Below are positions 20,714-33,121 of a stretch of DNA of 64,000 bases, in pieces (position 1 is the first letter of the stretch; the number at the start of each line of letters is the position of its first letter). Below the pieces are notes generated by a model, which was not told the DNA's origin, searched no databases, and saw only the letters and a list, made by a program, of their open reading frames with translations. The stretch comes from Vibrio quintilis. Its GTDB lineage: Bacteria; Pseudomonadota; Gammaproteobacteria; Enterobacterales; Vibrionaceae. The DNA is taken from the NCBI RefSeq assembly GCF_024529975.1, contig NZ_AP024897.1, positions 868,001 to 932,000 on the forward strand, read 5' to 3'. The translations under genes were made by a program, and so were the position numbers.

Positions 20714-20747
20714 AAAAGAGTTCTTCATTGCAGAAGAACTCTTTTTT
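20714..20747 (+). terminator. Terminator of the ispH transcript
   Basis: A 13-bp stem (AGAGTTCTTC / GAAGAACTCT core) with a six-base loop and T run; the A run on the other side allows use by the converging gene. Confidence 0.93.
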
Positions 20748-20771
20748 GTACATAGCTCATGACATCCAGGA

Positions 20772-22253
20772 TTAAGTTGTTCTGGTCAGGTTTTCAGCTG
20801 TTTTGTTTGTTTCGCTCAGATCTTTGCCTTTTCTGGCTACCTTAATCACATATGCCAGTACAGCGATCGAACAGATAAAGCCAAGAATCGTCGATAGTTG
20901 CATCGGTAACCCAAATCCAAGCGTCTGACTGCTCAGGATAAAACTCACACAAACGGTCGTCATAAAGAGTGCGGGAATCGAGGTAATCCAGTGTAGCTTC
21001 TGGTGTCTGATCAGGTACGCAGATGCTGTCCACAACATGATGACTGCCGTACTTTGATTGGCAAAACCAAAATATCGCCAGATAATGCCAAAATCGACTT
21101 GCGTTAGTATTCCGCCAATTACAAAGAGAGGTAATGCCATCATCAGGCGGCTTTTTAACGTTTTTTGTTCGAGGTTAAAGTATTCTGCCAGAATGAGGCG
21201 ACTTGAGCGGAAGGCTGTATCTCCGGAAGTAATCGGAAGAATGACCACCCCAAGAAAAGCAAGCACACCACCAAAAACACCAAGTAATCCAAATGATGAG
21301 GTGTAAACAACATTCCCAGGTCCGCCATGGCTGATTGCGTCAGCCAGACCGTCGATTGAATCAAAGAATGAAAGAGAAATGGTACACCAGATGAGTGCAA
21401 TAATACCTTCACCAATCATTGCGCCGTAAAAGACAAATCGTCCGTTCTTTTCATTCTCCATACATCTGGCCATCAATGGAGATTGAGTCGCATGAAAACC
21501 AGAAATTGCGCCGCATGCAATAGTAATAAACAGAGCGGGCCAGAGTGGCATGTCATGCGGGTTCAGGTTGCTGAACATATCGCCAAATTGAAATCCCGGC
21601 ATAATAGAATGCTCCCCGGAAAATGATATTGCGGTCATCAGACCCACAGACATGAAAATCAGCAAAGCGCCAAATATCGGGTAAAGACGTCCGATAATTT
21701 TATCGACCGGCACAATGGTTGCGAGAATGTAATAGGCAAAAATAAATACAACCATAATTCCTGTGCCGAGGTGAAGTGAGGTTTGCTCGTTGATCAGATT
21801 TGTGAGCATGCCTGCGGGGGCAGAAACAAATACCACACCGACCAGAATCAGCAGAATAATAGCGAATACATTCATGAAATGTCTTGCGCCATTCCCCAGG
21901 TACTTACCGGTTATACCAGGCACTGAGGCTCCATCATTTCTGACAGATAACATGCCTGAGAAGTAATCGTGCACTGCACCGGCAAATATACTGCCAATAA
22001 CAATCCAGAGTAAGGCGGCCGGACCGTACAAGGCACCCATAATCGGACCAAAAATAGGGCCGACACCTGCAATGTTAAGAAGTTGAACTAAATAGACTTT
22101 TGAGGTTGGAAGTGGAACATAATCAACACCATCCTGCTGGGTATAAGCTGGTGTTGCCCGCTTTTCATTCACTCCGAAAATCCTTTCTATAAAGGTTCCG
22201 TAGATGAAATAACCGCCGACTAATGCGGCAAGACATATCAAAAACCACCACAT
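20772..22253 (-). CDS. CstA-family carbon-starvation / pyruvate carrier
   Basis: A polytopic inner-membrane protein of 493 residues from the ATG at 22253 (MWWFLICLAALVGG), which has GGAAG upstream; eight further codons are open before it. The family signature is clear (LLNIAGVGPIFGPIMGALYG, SGFHATQSPLMARCM, LPITSGDTAFRSSRLI). CstA and BtsT take up pyruvate and peptides in E. coli. This is the shorter CstA type common in Vibrio. A BtsS/BtsR-like pair lies 4 kb away, and in E. coli that pair controls the pyruvate carrier BtsT, so a similar link is inferred. Confidence 0.88.
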   Translation of the reverse strand: MWWFLICLAALVGGYFIYGTFIERIFGVNEKRATPAYTQQDGVDYVPLPTSKVYLVQLLNIAGVGPIFGPIMGALYGPAALLWIVIGSIFAGAVHDYFSGMLSVRNDGASVPGITGKYLGNGARHFMNVFAIILLILVGVVFVSAPAGMLTNLINEQTSLHLGTGIMVVFIFAYYILATIVPVDKIIGRLYPIFGALLIFMSVGLMTAISFSGEHSIMPGFQFGDMFSNLNPHDMPLWPALFITIACGAISGFHATQSPLMARCMENEKNGRFVFYGAMIGEGIIALIWCTISLSFFDSIDGLADAISHGGPGNVVYTSSFGLLGVFGGVLAFLGVVILPITSGDTAFRSSRLILAEYFNLEQKTLKSRLMMALPLFVIGGILTQVDFGIIWRYFGFANQSTAVIMLWTASAYLIRHQKLHWITSIPALFMTTVCVSFILSSQTLGFGLPMQLSTILGFICSIAVLAYVIKVARKGKDLSETNKTAENLTRTT

Positions 22254-22578
22254 AGTTATCTTCCTTCTGTTGCGCATAAAAAGAATGCATTATCCAGATT
22301 AAACGGGTAGAAAGATCAACGCATTTAAAACTCAATTGAATGGCCGTATAAGTATTTGAGTGGTTCGCTCAGCCATTAAGTGGTTTGCGGAGTCTGTTTC
22401 CGGAAAGCGGGATGGATTTACTCCGGTCCGGTGTGTTCATCTGACCTACAATGTAATGTATTTGATTGTTGACATTTCAGGTCGTTCATCTGCTGCTATT
22501 GGGATTTGTGGTGCGGCGAAGGAGCACTTGAGGGAATATCATAATGGTGGCATAGTTGTGGAAAACCTTGGAGTTGAT
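22254..22578. other. Divergent intergenic region, CstA-family gene / lipoprotein gene
   Basis: It must hold leftward and rightward promoters. A TTGACA is present near 22470 but I see no good matching -10, and I see no RNA structure or gene that I can support. Confidence 0.4.
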
Positions 22579-22920
22579 ATGAAAAATCCAGTTTGGTGCT
22601 TTGCTGTAGTTGTATTGCTTATTTCCGGGTGCTCTGGTTCGGATCCGGTGCAAACTGATAATTGGTATCGGGCCGGATACCGGGATGGCATTGCCGGCCA
22701 TCATCAGCGTACTTATAAAGTTTTATCTGCTTTAGATGTTACTCAGCAATCAGATTATGACAAAGGTTACAGCGAGGGTATCAAGACTTTCTGTAATCCG
22801 GATTTTGCTTATCAGATTGGACTTTCAGGGCAATACTATGATGGTGTTTGCGATGGAACGCCAAGCGGCAACCGTTTCCGCCTTGAATGGCGGCGCGGCT
22901 GGCAGCAGTTTAATCAGTAA
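22579..22920 (+). CDS. DUF2799-like outer-membrane or periplasmic lipoprotein
   Basis: 113 residues with a lipoprotein signal peptide: MKNPVWCFAVVVLLISGC, with Cys18 as the lipidation site. The mature part has the DUF2799 pattern of repeated W/Y-x-x-G-x-x-D/E-G units (WYRAGYRDGIAG, DYDKGYSEGI, YYDGVCDG), a fold of unknown function. The ATG at 22579 has GGAG at good spacing; the frame is open for 73 more codons but without a signal peptide there. It faces murQ tail to tail. Confidence 0.82.
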   Translation: MKNPVWCFAVVVLLISGCSGSDPVQTDNWYRAGYRDGIAGHHQRTYKVLSALDVTQQSDYDKGYSEGIKTFCNPDFAYQIGLSGQYYDGVCDGTPSGNRFRLEWRRGWQQFNQ

Positions 22921-22924
22921 ATAC

Positions 22925-24983
<2,059 letters not shown>

Positions 24984-25101
24984 GTTGGTTTCTTCTGTTT
25001 GGAATACCGGGTCAGAGATGAGATAAAAGCATTGTAATTGTATTTTAAACTGAATAATCTCACCAGATAAATGCAATATTGATGGTAATCAGGAGTTTGA
25101 C

Positions 25102-26097
25102 ATGGGGCCTTTATGGCTGGACATCAAAGGTTATGAACCGGATGCTGAAGAGAAAGAGATTCTGGCACATCCTGCAATTGGTGGCGTGATATTATTTACA
25201 CGCAATTATCATGATCCACGGCAGCTTGAAGCTTTAACGCATGCTATCCGTCAGGCTGCTGGTTCTCCTGTGTTGATTGGTGTTGATCAGGAAGGGGGCC
25301 GTGTCCAGCGTTTTAGAGAAGGGTTCACCCGCTTACCGGCGGCAAGTCAGTACGCGACACAGAATAACGGGACAGAACTTGCAGCTTCAGGCGGTTGGCT
25401 GATGGCTGCAGAGTTGATTGCGTCTGGCGTCGACTTGAGCTTTGCTCCGGTTCTGGATGTCGGGTTCAGCTGTCAGGCGATTCATGATCGGGCATTTGGT
25501 GAAGATAACGATACAGTAAAACGGTTCAGTCAGGCTTTTTTGCAGGGGATGAGAAGCGTGGGAATGGCGACAACCGGAAAACACTTTCCCGGCCATGGCC
25601 ATGTAATCGCGGATTCTCATCTGGAAACACCTTATGATGAAAGGACTGATGTCATATCGGATGATATGACCGTTTTTCGTTCACATATTGAGGCGAACCT
25701 GCTGGATGCGGTAATGCCTGCACATGTGATTTATCCGCACTATGATGACAAGCCTGCAAGTGGTTCTGAATTTTGGTTAAAACAGGTACTGAGACAGAAG
25801 CTCGGGTTTAACGGCATTATTTTCTCTGATGATCTGACCATGGAAGGTGCGTCGGTCATGGGGGATATTGTTTCAAGAGCACAGCAGGCACTCAATGCCG
25901 GGTGTGACATGCTGCTGGTATGCAATGACCGCCCGGCAACAGTCAGGCTGTTGGATAATCTGACTGTCTCCGGAGTGCCTGAAGCCGCGCATTTGCAAAG
26001 AAAACAATCCTTTTCCCGGAAAGAATTGTTGCGCACACCGGAATGGCGAAGTGCCAGTGAAGCCATGCAGCGCCTGTGTGATATTGAGATCAACTAA
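25102..26097 (+). CDS. nagZ: Beta-N-acetylhexosaminidase NagZ
   Basis: A cytoplasmic glycosidase that removes GlcNAc from anhydro-muropeptides; its products feed AnmK and MurQ and can influence AmpC induction. It has 331 residues and is a family 3 glycosidase. Visible motifs are [26 protein letters not shown] with the catalytic histidine, and the nucleophile aspartate in [13 protein letters not shown]. Its stop overlaps the stop of the converging response-regulator gene by four bases. Confidence 0.97.
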   Translation: MGPLWLDIKGYEPDAEEKEILAHPAIGGVILFTRNYHDPRQLEALTHAIRQAAGSPVLIGVDQEGGRVQRFREGFTRLPAASQYATQNNGTELAASGGWLMAAELIASGVDLSFAPVLDVGFSCQAIHDRAFGEDNDTVKRFSQAFLQGMRSVGMATTGKHFPGHGHVIADSHLETPYDERTDVISDDMTVFRSHIEANLLDAVMPAHVIYPHYDDKPASGSEFWLKQVLRQKLGFNGIIFSDDLTMEGASVMGDIVSRAQQALNAGCDMLLVCNDRPATVRLLDNLTVSGVPEAAHLQRKQSFSRKELLRTPEWRSASEAMQRLCDIEIN

Positions 26098-26807
26098 AAT
26101 CCAAGGTTTTCCTTGAGATTTTTCAGGTGCCTTCTGCTGACCGGAACAGTATGCTGTGATTGGGTGATGACTTCTGCCAGACCATTTTCCAGTAATTTGA
26201 TTTCCTTAATCGATTTGGGATGAATCAGGTACTGACGGTGACAACGCAGCAGTGGCGTTTTTTCTTCCAGATGTTTCAGTGTGAGTTGTGTTGTTGCCTG
26301 ACGTTCATGTGTTTGAACATGAACACCACTGACGTCACTGTAAGCCAGCTCGATTTCATTGACGGGAATAATGACGATGCGGTTCAATCCGATACATGGA
26401 ATCTGTTCCAGGGTTTTCGGAGTGATTGGTGATAAGTCCTGTTTTCTGGTGATGTCCCGTTGCAGACGTGTGATTGTTTTATGCAGCCGCTCTTCTTCTA
26501 CGGGCTTCAGCAGGTAATCAAACGCATTATTTTCAAACGCCTGAATCGCATATTGTTCATAAGCAGTGATAAAAACAATCCGGGGAATGGTTTCCGGGTC
26601 GAGCATACTTAACAATTCTATACCGGAAATCTGAGGCATCTGAATATCCAGAAAAACGACATCAGGCTTATGCTGATGAATTTGTTTAAATCCATCAATT
26701 GCATTGCCGGCTTCACCCAAAATTTCTATCTGATCCGTCTCTCTGAGTAGCTGAATCAGTTCTGACCGGGCATGGATTTCATCATCAATTACAAGTGCCG
26801 TGATCAT
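26094..26807 (-). CDS. btsR: LytTR response regulator, BtsR-like
   Basis: A 237-residue regulator with a receiver domain (Asp54 in VVFLDIQMP) and a C-terminal LytTR DNA-binding domain ([15 protein letters not shown], then [15 protein letters not shown]). In E. coli BtsR (YehT) with BtsS responds to external pyruvate. The gene lies nine bases after the kinase gene, which shows a two-component pair. Confidence 0.9.
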   Translation of the reverse strand: MITALVIDDEIHARSELIQLLRETDQIEILGEAGNAIDGFKQIHQHKPDVVFLDIQMPQISGIELLSMLDPETIPRIVFITAYEQYAIQAFENNAFDYLLKPVEEERLHKTITRLQRDITRKQDLSPITPKTLEQIPCIGLNRIVIIPVNEIELAYSDVSGVHVQTHERQATTQLTLKHLEEKTPLLRCHRQYLIHPKSIKEIKLLENGLAEVITQSQHTVPVSRRHLKNLKENLGF

Positions 26808-26816
26808 ACATTCCTC

Positions 26817-28508
26817 TTAATATTCACTGGGCAATAAGAATTGTATTTTGGTAAATACATCGGGTTCAACAGAGGTTTGAAGTTGAGATTGATGTCCGAA
26901 ATAATTAATCAGACGTTTATTCACCATTTTGATCCCCAGCCCGTCAGATGATGCATGATGGCTAAACTGACCTGCGTTATCTTCAACAATAATCAGTTCT
27001 CCTTCCTGAACAGGCTGGTTGTAAATGCGGACTTTTCCCCCTGTGAGTAAATGAGACGTCCCGTGTTTGATGGCATTTTCTACCAGCGGCTGCAGGGTGA
27101 AAGTAGGTAGCTGTCTTTCGAATAAAGCACTGTCAATATCGATGTGGACTTTCAGCCGGTCACTAAACCGGGCTTGCTCAATCATGAGATATGAATTGAC
27201 GTGGGACAGTTCTTCACTCAGTGAAATTGTTTCAACGTTTTGTTTCAGGTTACTGCGAAAAAAACGGGACAGTTGCTGAATCAGTATTCTTGCTTTATCC
27301 GGATCAGTTCGCGTAATTGCGCTGATGGTATTGAGTGCATTGAATAAAAAATGCGGGTTGATTTGTGCCTGTAACAGCTTCATTTCCAGGCGGGAAAGCA
27401 GAATTTTTTTTTGCTGATATTCTCCATGCAGTATCTGGCTGGATAATAACTGGGCAATCCCTTCGGCCATCGACATGTTAATGGAAGAAAATAATTTACT
27501 CTTACGCTCATATAATTTAATTGTGCCAATGACCCGATCATCGACCCGGAGCGGGATGATCAATGCTGACCCCAGTTCGCATGACGCTGATAATGAACAT
27601 TGATAAGGATTCTCTCTGCCATCCAGATAGATAATTTCATTTTTTTCAATGGCTTCTATGGTTTTATCTGATGATATTGGTGTATTAGGGCGGTGATGGT
27701 CGTCACCAACGCCGATGAAAGCAAGTATCTTATATCTGTCTGTAATGGAAACTGCCCCGACATTAGTTTCTTCATAAATAATCCGGGCAACTTTTTGTGC
27801 ATGATGCCGGTTGAACTCATGAAATTGTATGCCAACTGAGCGCTCTGCGATTCTGAGAGCCTTGCGTGAAAAGGCCGCGGAATAGGCTTCATAAATGGAT
27901 TTTTTATCCTGCAGAATGCTCATGAAAAGAGCTGCACCGACCGAGTTAGCTATCATCATTGGTGCTGCAATGGTGCTGACCAGTTCGAGTGCCTGTCTTT
28001 GAGGTTGTGCCACAGTGGCGATAATCAGCATCTGGATGATTTCAGCACAAAAAGTGACACTGAATACAACAGGGGTACTGAAGAGGCGTTCTTTCTTGAA
28101 ATTTTTGAGCAAAAATAAATGAAGCAGCCCACCAATCAGGCCTTCAGTTGTGGTAGAGATAGCACAGGCAAGGTCGGTAAATCCGCCGAGCGTATAACGA
28201 TGAATGCCGCCGGTTAATCCAACGGCAAATCCAACCACAGGGCCACCAAGTAACCCGCCCATCACAGCCCCGATAGCCCGGGTATTGGCAATTGCGTCGT
28301 TGATCTGTTGACCAAAATACGTACCCAGAATGCAGAAAAGGGAAAAAAGCACGTAAATGGACAGTTTATGCTCAAGTCTGGATGAAATATTTAATATCGG
28401 CAGGAAAAGTGGGGTCTTACTGAGCATATACGCCAAAACCAGATAGACACACATCTGTTGTAGCAAAGAGAGGATTAGGTCCATAGTTATAAAAGTCTCA
28501 ATGAGCAT
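26817..28508 (-). CDS. btsS: LytS-type sensor kinase, BtsS-like
   Basis: A membrane sensor histidine kinase of 563 residues, matching the 561 of E. coli BtsS. The N-terminal half carries a 5TM-5TMR-LytS region (NTRAIGAVMGGLLGGPVVG), followed by a GAF-like region, the His-kinase domain with NPHFLFNALNTI, and an ATP-binding C-terminus (LQPLVENAIKHG). The ATG at 28508 has AAGGA at good spacing. An ATG at 28484 (MDLILSLLQQMCVY) would align with the E. coli N-terminus but has a weaker ribosome site. Confidence 0.9.
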   Translation of the reverse strand: MLIETFITMDLILSLLQQMCVYLVLAYMLSKTPLFLPILNISSRLEHKLSIYVLFSLFCILGTYFGQQINDAIANTRAIGAVMGGLLGGPVVGFAVGLTGGIHRYTLGGFTDLACAISTTTEGLIGGLLHLFLLKNFKKERLFSTPVVFSVTFCAEIIQMLIIATVAQPQRQALELVSTIAAPMMIANSVGAALFMSILQDKKSIYEAYSAAFSRKALRIAERSVGIQFHEFNRHHAQKVARIIYEETNVGAVSITDRYKILAFIGVGDDHHRPNTPISSDKTIEAIEKNEIIYLDGRENPYQCSLSASCELGSALIIPLRVDDRVIGTIKLYERKSKLFSSINMSMAEGIAQLLSSQILHGEYQQKKILLSRLEMKLLQAQINPHFLFNALNTISAITRTDPDKARILIQQLSRFFRSNLKQNVETISLSEELSHVNSYLMIEQARFSDRLKVHIDIDSALFERQLPTFTLQPLVENAIKHGTSHLLTGGKVRIYNQPVQEGELIIVEDNAGQFSHHASSDGLGIKMVNKRLINYFGHQSQLQTSVEPDVFTKIQFLLPSEY

Positions 28509-28588
28509 CTGTCCTTGTAACTCTTTATTTTATATGAACCTTTTTCAGTAAGACATCTCTCATTGTTAGTTTTGTGAACAGAATGTTG

Positions 28589-28606
28589 TGTAAATATTTT
28601 TTTACA
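28589..28606 (+). promoter_or_regulatory. Strong TyrR box upstream of aroF
   Basis: TGTAAA-TATTTT-TTTACA is a perfect match to the TyrR consensus TGTAAA-N6-TTTACA. Confidence 0.85.
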
Positions 28607-28611
28607 TTTTA

Positions 28612-28629
28612 TGTTTTTTATATTTTACA
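28612..28629 (+). promoter_or_regulatory. Second TyrR-box-like site
   Basis: TGTTTT-TTATAT-TTTACA lies exactly 23 bases after the first box, on the same helix face, and ends one base before the -35. Confidence 0.65.
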
Positions 28630-28630
28630 C

Positions 28631-28658
28631 TTGAAAAGTTTGTTGTCGCTGTTAATTT
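28631..28658 (+). promoter_or_regulatory. Candidate aroF promoter
   Basis: TTGAAA and TAATTT are separated by 16 bases and placed directly after the TyrR box pair. Confidence 0.55.
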
Positions 28659-28700
28659 ATGGGAATGGATTGCTGCTGTTTATCAAGTGGCTTTAAAATT

Positions 28701-28718
28701 TGTACATATTATTTTACG
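28701..28718 (+). promoter_or_regulatory. Third, weak TyrR-box-like site
   Basis: TGTACA-TATTAT-TTTACG has two mismatches to the consensus and lies seven bases before the aroF start. Confidence 0.4.
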
Positions 28719-28725
28719 GTGAGAG

Positions 28726-29796
28726 ATGATGAGCGAATTGAACGATGTAAATATTATTGAGCAGCAAGTGCTGATTACCCCCGAACAGTTAAAAGATAAA
28801 CTACCGTTGAGCGCTGAGGCACAAGCGTTTATTCACCAGTCACGTCAGACGATCTCCGATATTATCCATAAGCGGGATCACCGTCTGTTAGTTGTTTGCG
28901 GGCCATGCTCTATTCATGATTTAGATGCTGCTAAAGATTATGCCCGCCGCTTTAAAGCACTGGCTGAAGCTGTTAGTGATCAGTTGTTCCTTGTGATGCG
29001 GGTTTACTTTGAGAAACCGAGAACGACAGTTGGCTGGAAAGGTCTGATTAACGACCCATATTTAAATGGAACTTTTGATATTGAGCATGGCCTTCATGTT
29101 GGTCGCCAGCTTTTAGTTGAGTTAGCCGAAATGGGAATTCCTCTGGCAACAGAGGCGCTTGATCCAATCAGTCCTCAATATTTGTCTGATACATTCAGCT
29201 GGGCCGCCATTGGTGCCCGGACGACAGAATCTCAGACCCACAGAGAAATGGCCAGTGGCTTATCAATGCCAATTGGATTTAAAAATGGAACGGATGGTAG
29301 TCTGCTGACAGCAATTAACGCCATGCAGGCTGCATCTTCCAGTCACCGTTTTATGGGTATTAATGCGGAAGGGCAGGTTGCACTGTTAACCACTCAGGGC
29401 AATCTTAACGGACACGTGATTCTCCGTGGCGGAAAACAGACAAACTATGATTCGGTTTCTGTTGCTGAGTGTGAAGAAGAAATGCGTCAGTCAAAACTTG
29501 AGCCTTCACTGATGATTGATTGTAGTCATGCCAATTCCAGGAAAGATTTTCGTCGCCAGCCGTTAGTTGCTGAAGATGCATTTCGTCAGATCCGGGAAGG
29601 AAACCGCTCGATTGTCGGACTGATGATTGAAAGCCATTTAAATGAGGGCAATCAGTCTGCAGACCTGCCACTGGATCAAATGGAATATGGTGTCTCTATC
29701 ACGGATGCATGTATTAACTGGGAGACAACCGAGACTTTATTACGTAAAGCTTGTGATGTACTTTCTCCGGTATTAGAAAAAAGGCTGCAGGATTAA
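28726..29796 (+). CDS. aroF: DAHP synthase, class I (tyrosine-operon type)
   Basis: Condenses phosphoenolpyruvate and erythrose-4-phosphate, the first step of aromatic amino acid synthesis. It has 356 residues, the normal AroF/G/H length. Diagnostic stretches: LLVVCGPCSIHD, VYFEKPRTTVGWKGLINDP, GARTTESQTHRE, GFKNGTDG and IDCSHANS. I call it aroF because tyrA follows 15 bases later and TyrR boxes precede it, as in the E. coli aroF-tyrA operon. The adjacent ATG at 28729 is an equally possible start. Confidence 0.92.
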   Translation: MMSELNDVNIIEQQVLITPEQLKDKLPLSAEAQAFIHQSRQTISDIIHKRDHRLLVVCGPCSIHDLDAAKDYARRFKALAEAVSDQLFLVMRVYFEKPRTTVGWKGLINDPYLNGTFDIEHGLHVGRQLLVELAEMGIPLATEALDPISPQYLSDTFSWAAIGARTTESQTHREMASGLSMPIGFKNGTDGSLLTAINAMQAASSSHRFMGINAEGQVALLTTQGNLNGHVILRGGKQTNYDSVSVAECEEEMRQSKLEPSLMIDCSHANSRKDFRRQPLVAEDAFRQIREGNRSIVGLMIESHLNEGNQSADLPLDQMEYGVSITDACINWETTETLLRKACDVLSPVLEKRLQD

Positions 29797-29811
29797 TTAA
29801 AGAGGTTGTTC

Positions 29812-30939
29812 ATGACAGTTGAACTGAATGAGTTACGCGATCAAATCGATGAAGTTGATCAACAGATGATTGACTTGCTGGCTCGACGGCTGAGTCTGGT
29901 TGAAAAAGTCGGAGAAGTAAAAAGTCAGCATGGTTTACCGATTTATGTGCCCGAACGTGAGGCTGCAATGCTGGCTTCCCGGAGAGAAGAAGCAGAGGCT
30001 CAAGGTGTGCCACCTCAGTTAATCGAAGATATTCTTCGCCGGACGATGCGTGAGTCATATACCAGTGAAAAAGATGCCGGATTTAAGTGTTTGAAGCCGG
30101 AGCTGAGAACCGTAGTTGTTATCGGTGGTCATGGACAACTGGGGAGTCTGTTCACCCGGATGCTTAAACTTTCCGGTTACCGGGTTGAAGTGATTGGACG
30201 TAATGACTGGGACAAAGCTGGTGAACTGCTGGCTCAGGCCGGTATGGTTGTGGTGAGCGTTCCGATTCATCTGACCGTTGAGGTGATCGAAAAGCTGAAT
30301 CAGTTGCCTGAAGATTGTATTTTGTGCGACCTGACTTCGATTAAGTCCAGACCGCTGCAGGCGATGCTGAAAACGCACCGTGGGCCGGTTGTTGGTTTAC
30401 ATCCAATGTTCGGGCCGGATATTCCCAGTCTGGCCAAGCAGGTTATTGTGTACTGTGATGGCCGGGGACGGGAACAATACCAATGGCTTATTGATCAGTT
30501 AGAAATCTGGGGGGCGAGTTTGTGCGCTGTTGATGCTGAATCACATGATCATGGGATGACTATGATTCAGGCGCTCCGGCATTTTACAACCTATGTGTAT
30601 GGCTTGCATTTATCGAAAGAGAACCCACAACTGGCGAACTTACTCCAACTGAGTTCACCCATTTATCGTTTAGAGTTAATCATGGTCGGGCGATTGTTTG
30701 GTCAGGATCCAAATCTCTACGGGGATATAATCTTCTCTTCAGAAGAAAATACAGACATGATTCAGCGTTTTTATCAGTGTTTTACTGAGGCGATGCAGGT
30801 GATTGAGAAGCGGGATAAAAAGCATTTTGTTGAGAGCTTTACCCATGTAAGCCAATGGTTCGGAGAATACTCCCAGCAGTTTATGTCTGAGAGCCAGAAC
30901 CTGTTGAAACATACAAGCGATACTATTCCCCGTCGCTGA
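29812..30939 (+). CDS. tyrA: Chorismate mutase / prephenate dehydrogenase
   Basis: The bifunctional T-protein of tyrosine synthesis. The chorismate mutase domain is at 1 to about 90 ([20 protein letters not shown]). The NAD-dependent prephenate dehydrogenase domain follows ([14 protein letters not shown], then GLHPMFGPD). From the ATG at 29812, with AGAGG upstream, it has 375 residues, against 373 in E. coli. Expression should follow aroF through TyrR. No clear terminator is seen after it. Confidence 0.97.
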   Translation: MTVELNELRDQIDEVDQQMIDLLARRLSLVEKVGEVKSQHGLPIYVPEREAAMLASRREEAEAQGVPPQLIEDILRRTMRESYTSEKDAGFKCLKPELRTVVVIGGHGQLGSLFTRMLKLSGYRVEVIGRNDWDKAGELLAQAGMVVVSVPIHLTVEVIEKLNQLPEDCILCDLTSIKSRPLQAMLKTHRGPVVGLHPMFGPDIPSLAKQVIVYCDGRGREQYQWLIDQLEIWGASLCAVDAESHDHGMTMIQALRHFTTYVYGLHLSKENPQLANLLQLSSPIYRLELIMVGRLFGQDPNLYGDIIFSSEENTDMIQRFYQCFTEAMQVIEKRDKKHFVESFTHVSQWFGEYSQQFMSESQNLLKHTSDTIPRR

Positions 30940-30978
30940 TATTAATAATGCAGACACTACTCCGGGAGCTTAATCCGT

Positions 30979-31353
30979 CTAATCTTTATCGTCACCAAGA
31001 TCAGAAAGGTACTCCAGCTCCCGGTGAAGTAAGTCATCACTTCCGACATTTAGTTCGACCAGACGGCGCAGGTGGCTGATACTGTCTAAATCAATATGAT
31101 CAATACTTGCCCGCAGAATATAATCATCCATTGAAATGATTTTTGCACTCATCCGGATTGAAATTTCACTCTCCGGAATCGGGAACTCAATCTCTACCTC
31201 TTTTTGTGGATTAAACCGTGGCTCATCGGTCACAGCCAGCAGAATGCCATGCAGAGATAAATCCCGGACAGTGGCTGCAATCCTGATTTGATTTTGAGTT
31301 ACAAGTGCGGGTGCCCGGTAAAGGATTCGTGAAAAGCGACGTTTCTCAGCCAT
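30979..31353 (-). CDS. PilZ-domain c-di-GMP receptor
   Basis: A 124-residue single-domain PilZ protein. The c-di-GMP-binding motifs are both present: RxxxR at residues 5-9 (RRFSR) and DxSxxG at 31-36 (DLSLHG). Such proteins sense c-di-GMP and alter motility, virulence or surface behaviour in Vibrio. It faces tyrA tail to tail and lies after ettA on the same strand, separated by a terminator, so it probably has its own promoter. Its output partner is unknown. Confidence 0.88.
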   Translation of the reverse strand: MAEKRRFSRILYRAPALVTQNQIRIAATVRDLSLHGILLAVTDEPRFNPQKEVEIEFPIPESEISIRMSAKIISMDDYILRASIDHIDLDSISHLRRLVELNVGSDDLLHRELEYLSDLGDDKD

Positions 31354-31394
31354 ACATATTCCCTTTTGCTGTTTATCAGATGTTGAACTTCCGG

Positions 31395-31430
31395 TAATAA
31401 AAAAGGCTGCATTTCCATTATGCAGCCTTT
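31395..31430 (-). terminator. Terminator after ettA
   Basis: AAAGGCTGCAT / ATGCAGCCTTT stem with a seven-base loop, followed on the minus strand by a T-rich run. Confidence 0.88.
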
Positions 31431-31453
31431 ATGAACAAGTCGGGTGTCAGAAC

Positions 31454-33121
31454 TTATTTCGAAATCCGCTTGTATTTGATTCGATGAGGTTCTGCTGCCT
31501 GAGCCCCGAGAGTTTGCTTCAGCCACTCCATGTACTCAGTATAGTTGCCTTCAAAGAAGTTGACCTGACCTTCATCACGGTAATCAAGAATGTGTGTTGC
31601 GATCCGATCCAGGAACCAGCGGTCATGCGAAATAACCATGGCGCATCCGGGGAATTCAAGCAAAGCTTCTTCCAGAGCCCGGAGTGTTTCAACATCCAGA
31701 TCATTGGTGGGTTCATCCAGAAGTAATACGTTCCCGCCGGCTTTCAGCAGTTTTGCCAGATGAACCCGGTTGCGTTCGCCTCCGGAAAGCTCACCAATGA
31801 CTTTTTGCTGATCAACACCTTTGAAATTGAATCGGGAACAATAAGCACGTGCCGGGATTTCAAAGTTGTTAATTTTGATCATATCTGCACCTTCAGAGAT
31901 TTCCTGGAAAACAGTTTTGCTGCCATCCATGCTGTCGCGGAACTGATCAACCGAAGCTAATTTCACGGTTTCACCAAGTTCGATTGTACCGGAATCTGGT
32001 TGTTCTGTGCCTGAAAGCATCTTGAATAGTGTTGATTTACCTGCGCCATTTGCACCAATAATTCCGACGATAGCACCTTTGGGGATACTGAAAGATAAAT
32101 CGTCAATCAGAACCCGGCCATCAAAAGATTTGGTCAGGTTTTTCACATCAACAACTTTGTCGCCTAAACGTTCACCTGGCGGGATAAACAGCTCATTGGT
32201 TTCATTACGTTTTTGATGATCACTGCTTTGGAGCTCTTCAAAACGGGCCATACGGGCTTTTGATTTTGCCTGACGTCCTTTAGGATTCTGACGAACCCAT
32301 TCCAGCTCTTTCTCAATCGTTTTCTGACGGGCTTTTTCCTGAGCAGCTTCCTGCTTCAGACGTGCATCTTTTTGTTCCAGCCAGGACGTGTAATTTCCCT
32401 GCCACGGAATGCCTTCACCACGGTCAAGTTCCAGAATCCATCCGGCAGCATTATCAAGAAAGTACCGGTCGTGGGTAATCGCAACCACAGTGCCGTTATA
32501 GTCACACAAGAATTTTTCCAGCCAGCCAACAGACTCTGCATCCAGGTGGTTGGTTGGTTCATCAAGCAGCAACATATCCGGTTTTTCAAGCAACAGGCGA
32601 CAGATTGCCACCCGCCGGCGTTCACCACCAGATAAGACTTTGATCTTTGCGTCCCATTCCGGCAGCCGAAGTGCATCTGCTGCACGCTCAAGTGCATTGT
32701 CTAAATTGTGGCCTTCTTTAGCCTGAATTAAGGCTTCTAACTCGCCCTGTTCTTTTGCCAGAGCATCAAAATCCGCATCCGGAAGTGCATATTCCGCGTA
32801 GACTTCATCCAGACGTTTCAGTGCATTGGCAACATCTGAGACAGCTTCTTCAACCACTTCCCGTACAGTTTTCTCTTCATCAAGAACTGGTTCCTGGGGA
32901 AGGTAACCTACTTTCAGGCCGGGTTGAGGGCGGGCCTCTCCATCAAAGTCTTTATCAATGCCAGCCATCACTCGCAGTAAAGTTGATTTACCGGCACCAT
33001 TCAGGCCCAAAACACCAATTTTTGCACCAGGAAAAAAACTTAGTGAGATATCTTTAAGAATCTGTCTCTTTGGTGGGACAATTTTGCTCACCCGGGACAT
33101 TGTATACACGTATTCAGCCAT
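31454..33121 (-). CDS. ettA: Energy-dependent translational throttle protein EttA (ABC-F)
   Basis: A cytoplasmic ABC-F ATPase that binds the ribosomal E site and gates the first elongation steps according to the ATP/ADP ratio. It has 555 residues, the same as E. coli. There are two ABC modules: Walker A GLNGAGKST near 39 and GANGAGKST in the second half, with signature motifs LSGGERRRVAICRLL and LSGGERNRVHLAKLL. The charged linker between them contains the ribosome-contacting region. There are no membrane segments. Confidence 0.97.
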   Translation of the reverse strand: MAEYVYTMSRVSKIVPPKRQILKDISLSFFPGAKIGVLGLNGAGKSTLLRVMAGIDKDFDGEARPQPGLKVGYLPQEPVLDEEKTVREVVEEAVSDVANALKRLDEVYAEYALPDADFDALAKEQGELEALIQAKEGHNLDNALERAADALRLPEWDAKIKVLSGGERRRVAICRLLLEKPDMLLLDEPTNHLDAESVGWLEKFLCDYNGTVVAITHDRYFLDNAAGWILELDRGEGIPWQGNYTSWLEQKDARLKQEAAQEKARQKTIEKELEWVRQNPKGRQAKSKARMARFEELQSSDHQKRNETNELFIPPGERLGDKVVDVKNLTKSFDGRVLIDDLSFSIPKGAIVGIIGANGAGKSTLFKMLSGTEQPDSGTIELGETVKLASVDQFRDSMDGSKTVFQEISEGADMIKINNFEIPARAYCSRFNFKGVDQQKVIGELSGGERNRVHLAKLLKAGGNVLLLDEPTNDLDVETLRALEEALLEFPGCAMVISHDRWFLDRIATHILDYRDEGQVNFFEGNYTEYMEWLKQTLGAQAAEPHRIKYKRISK

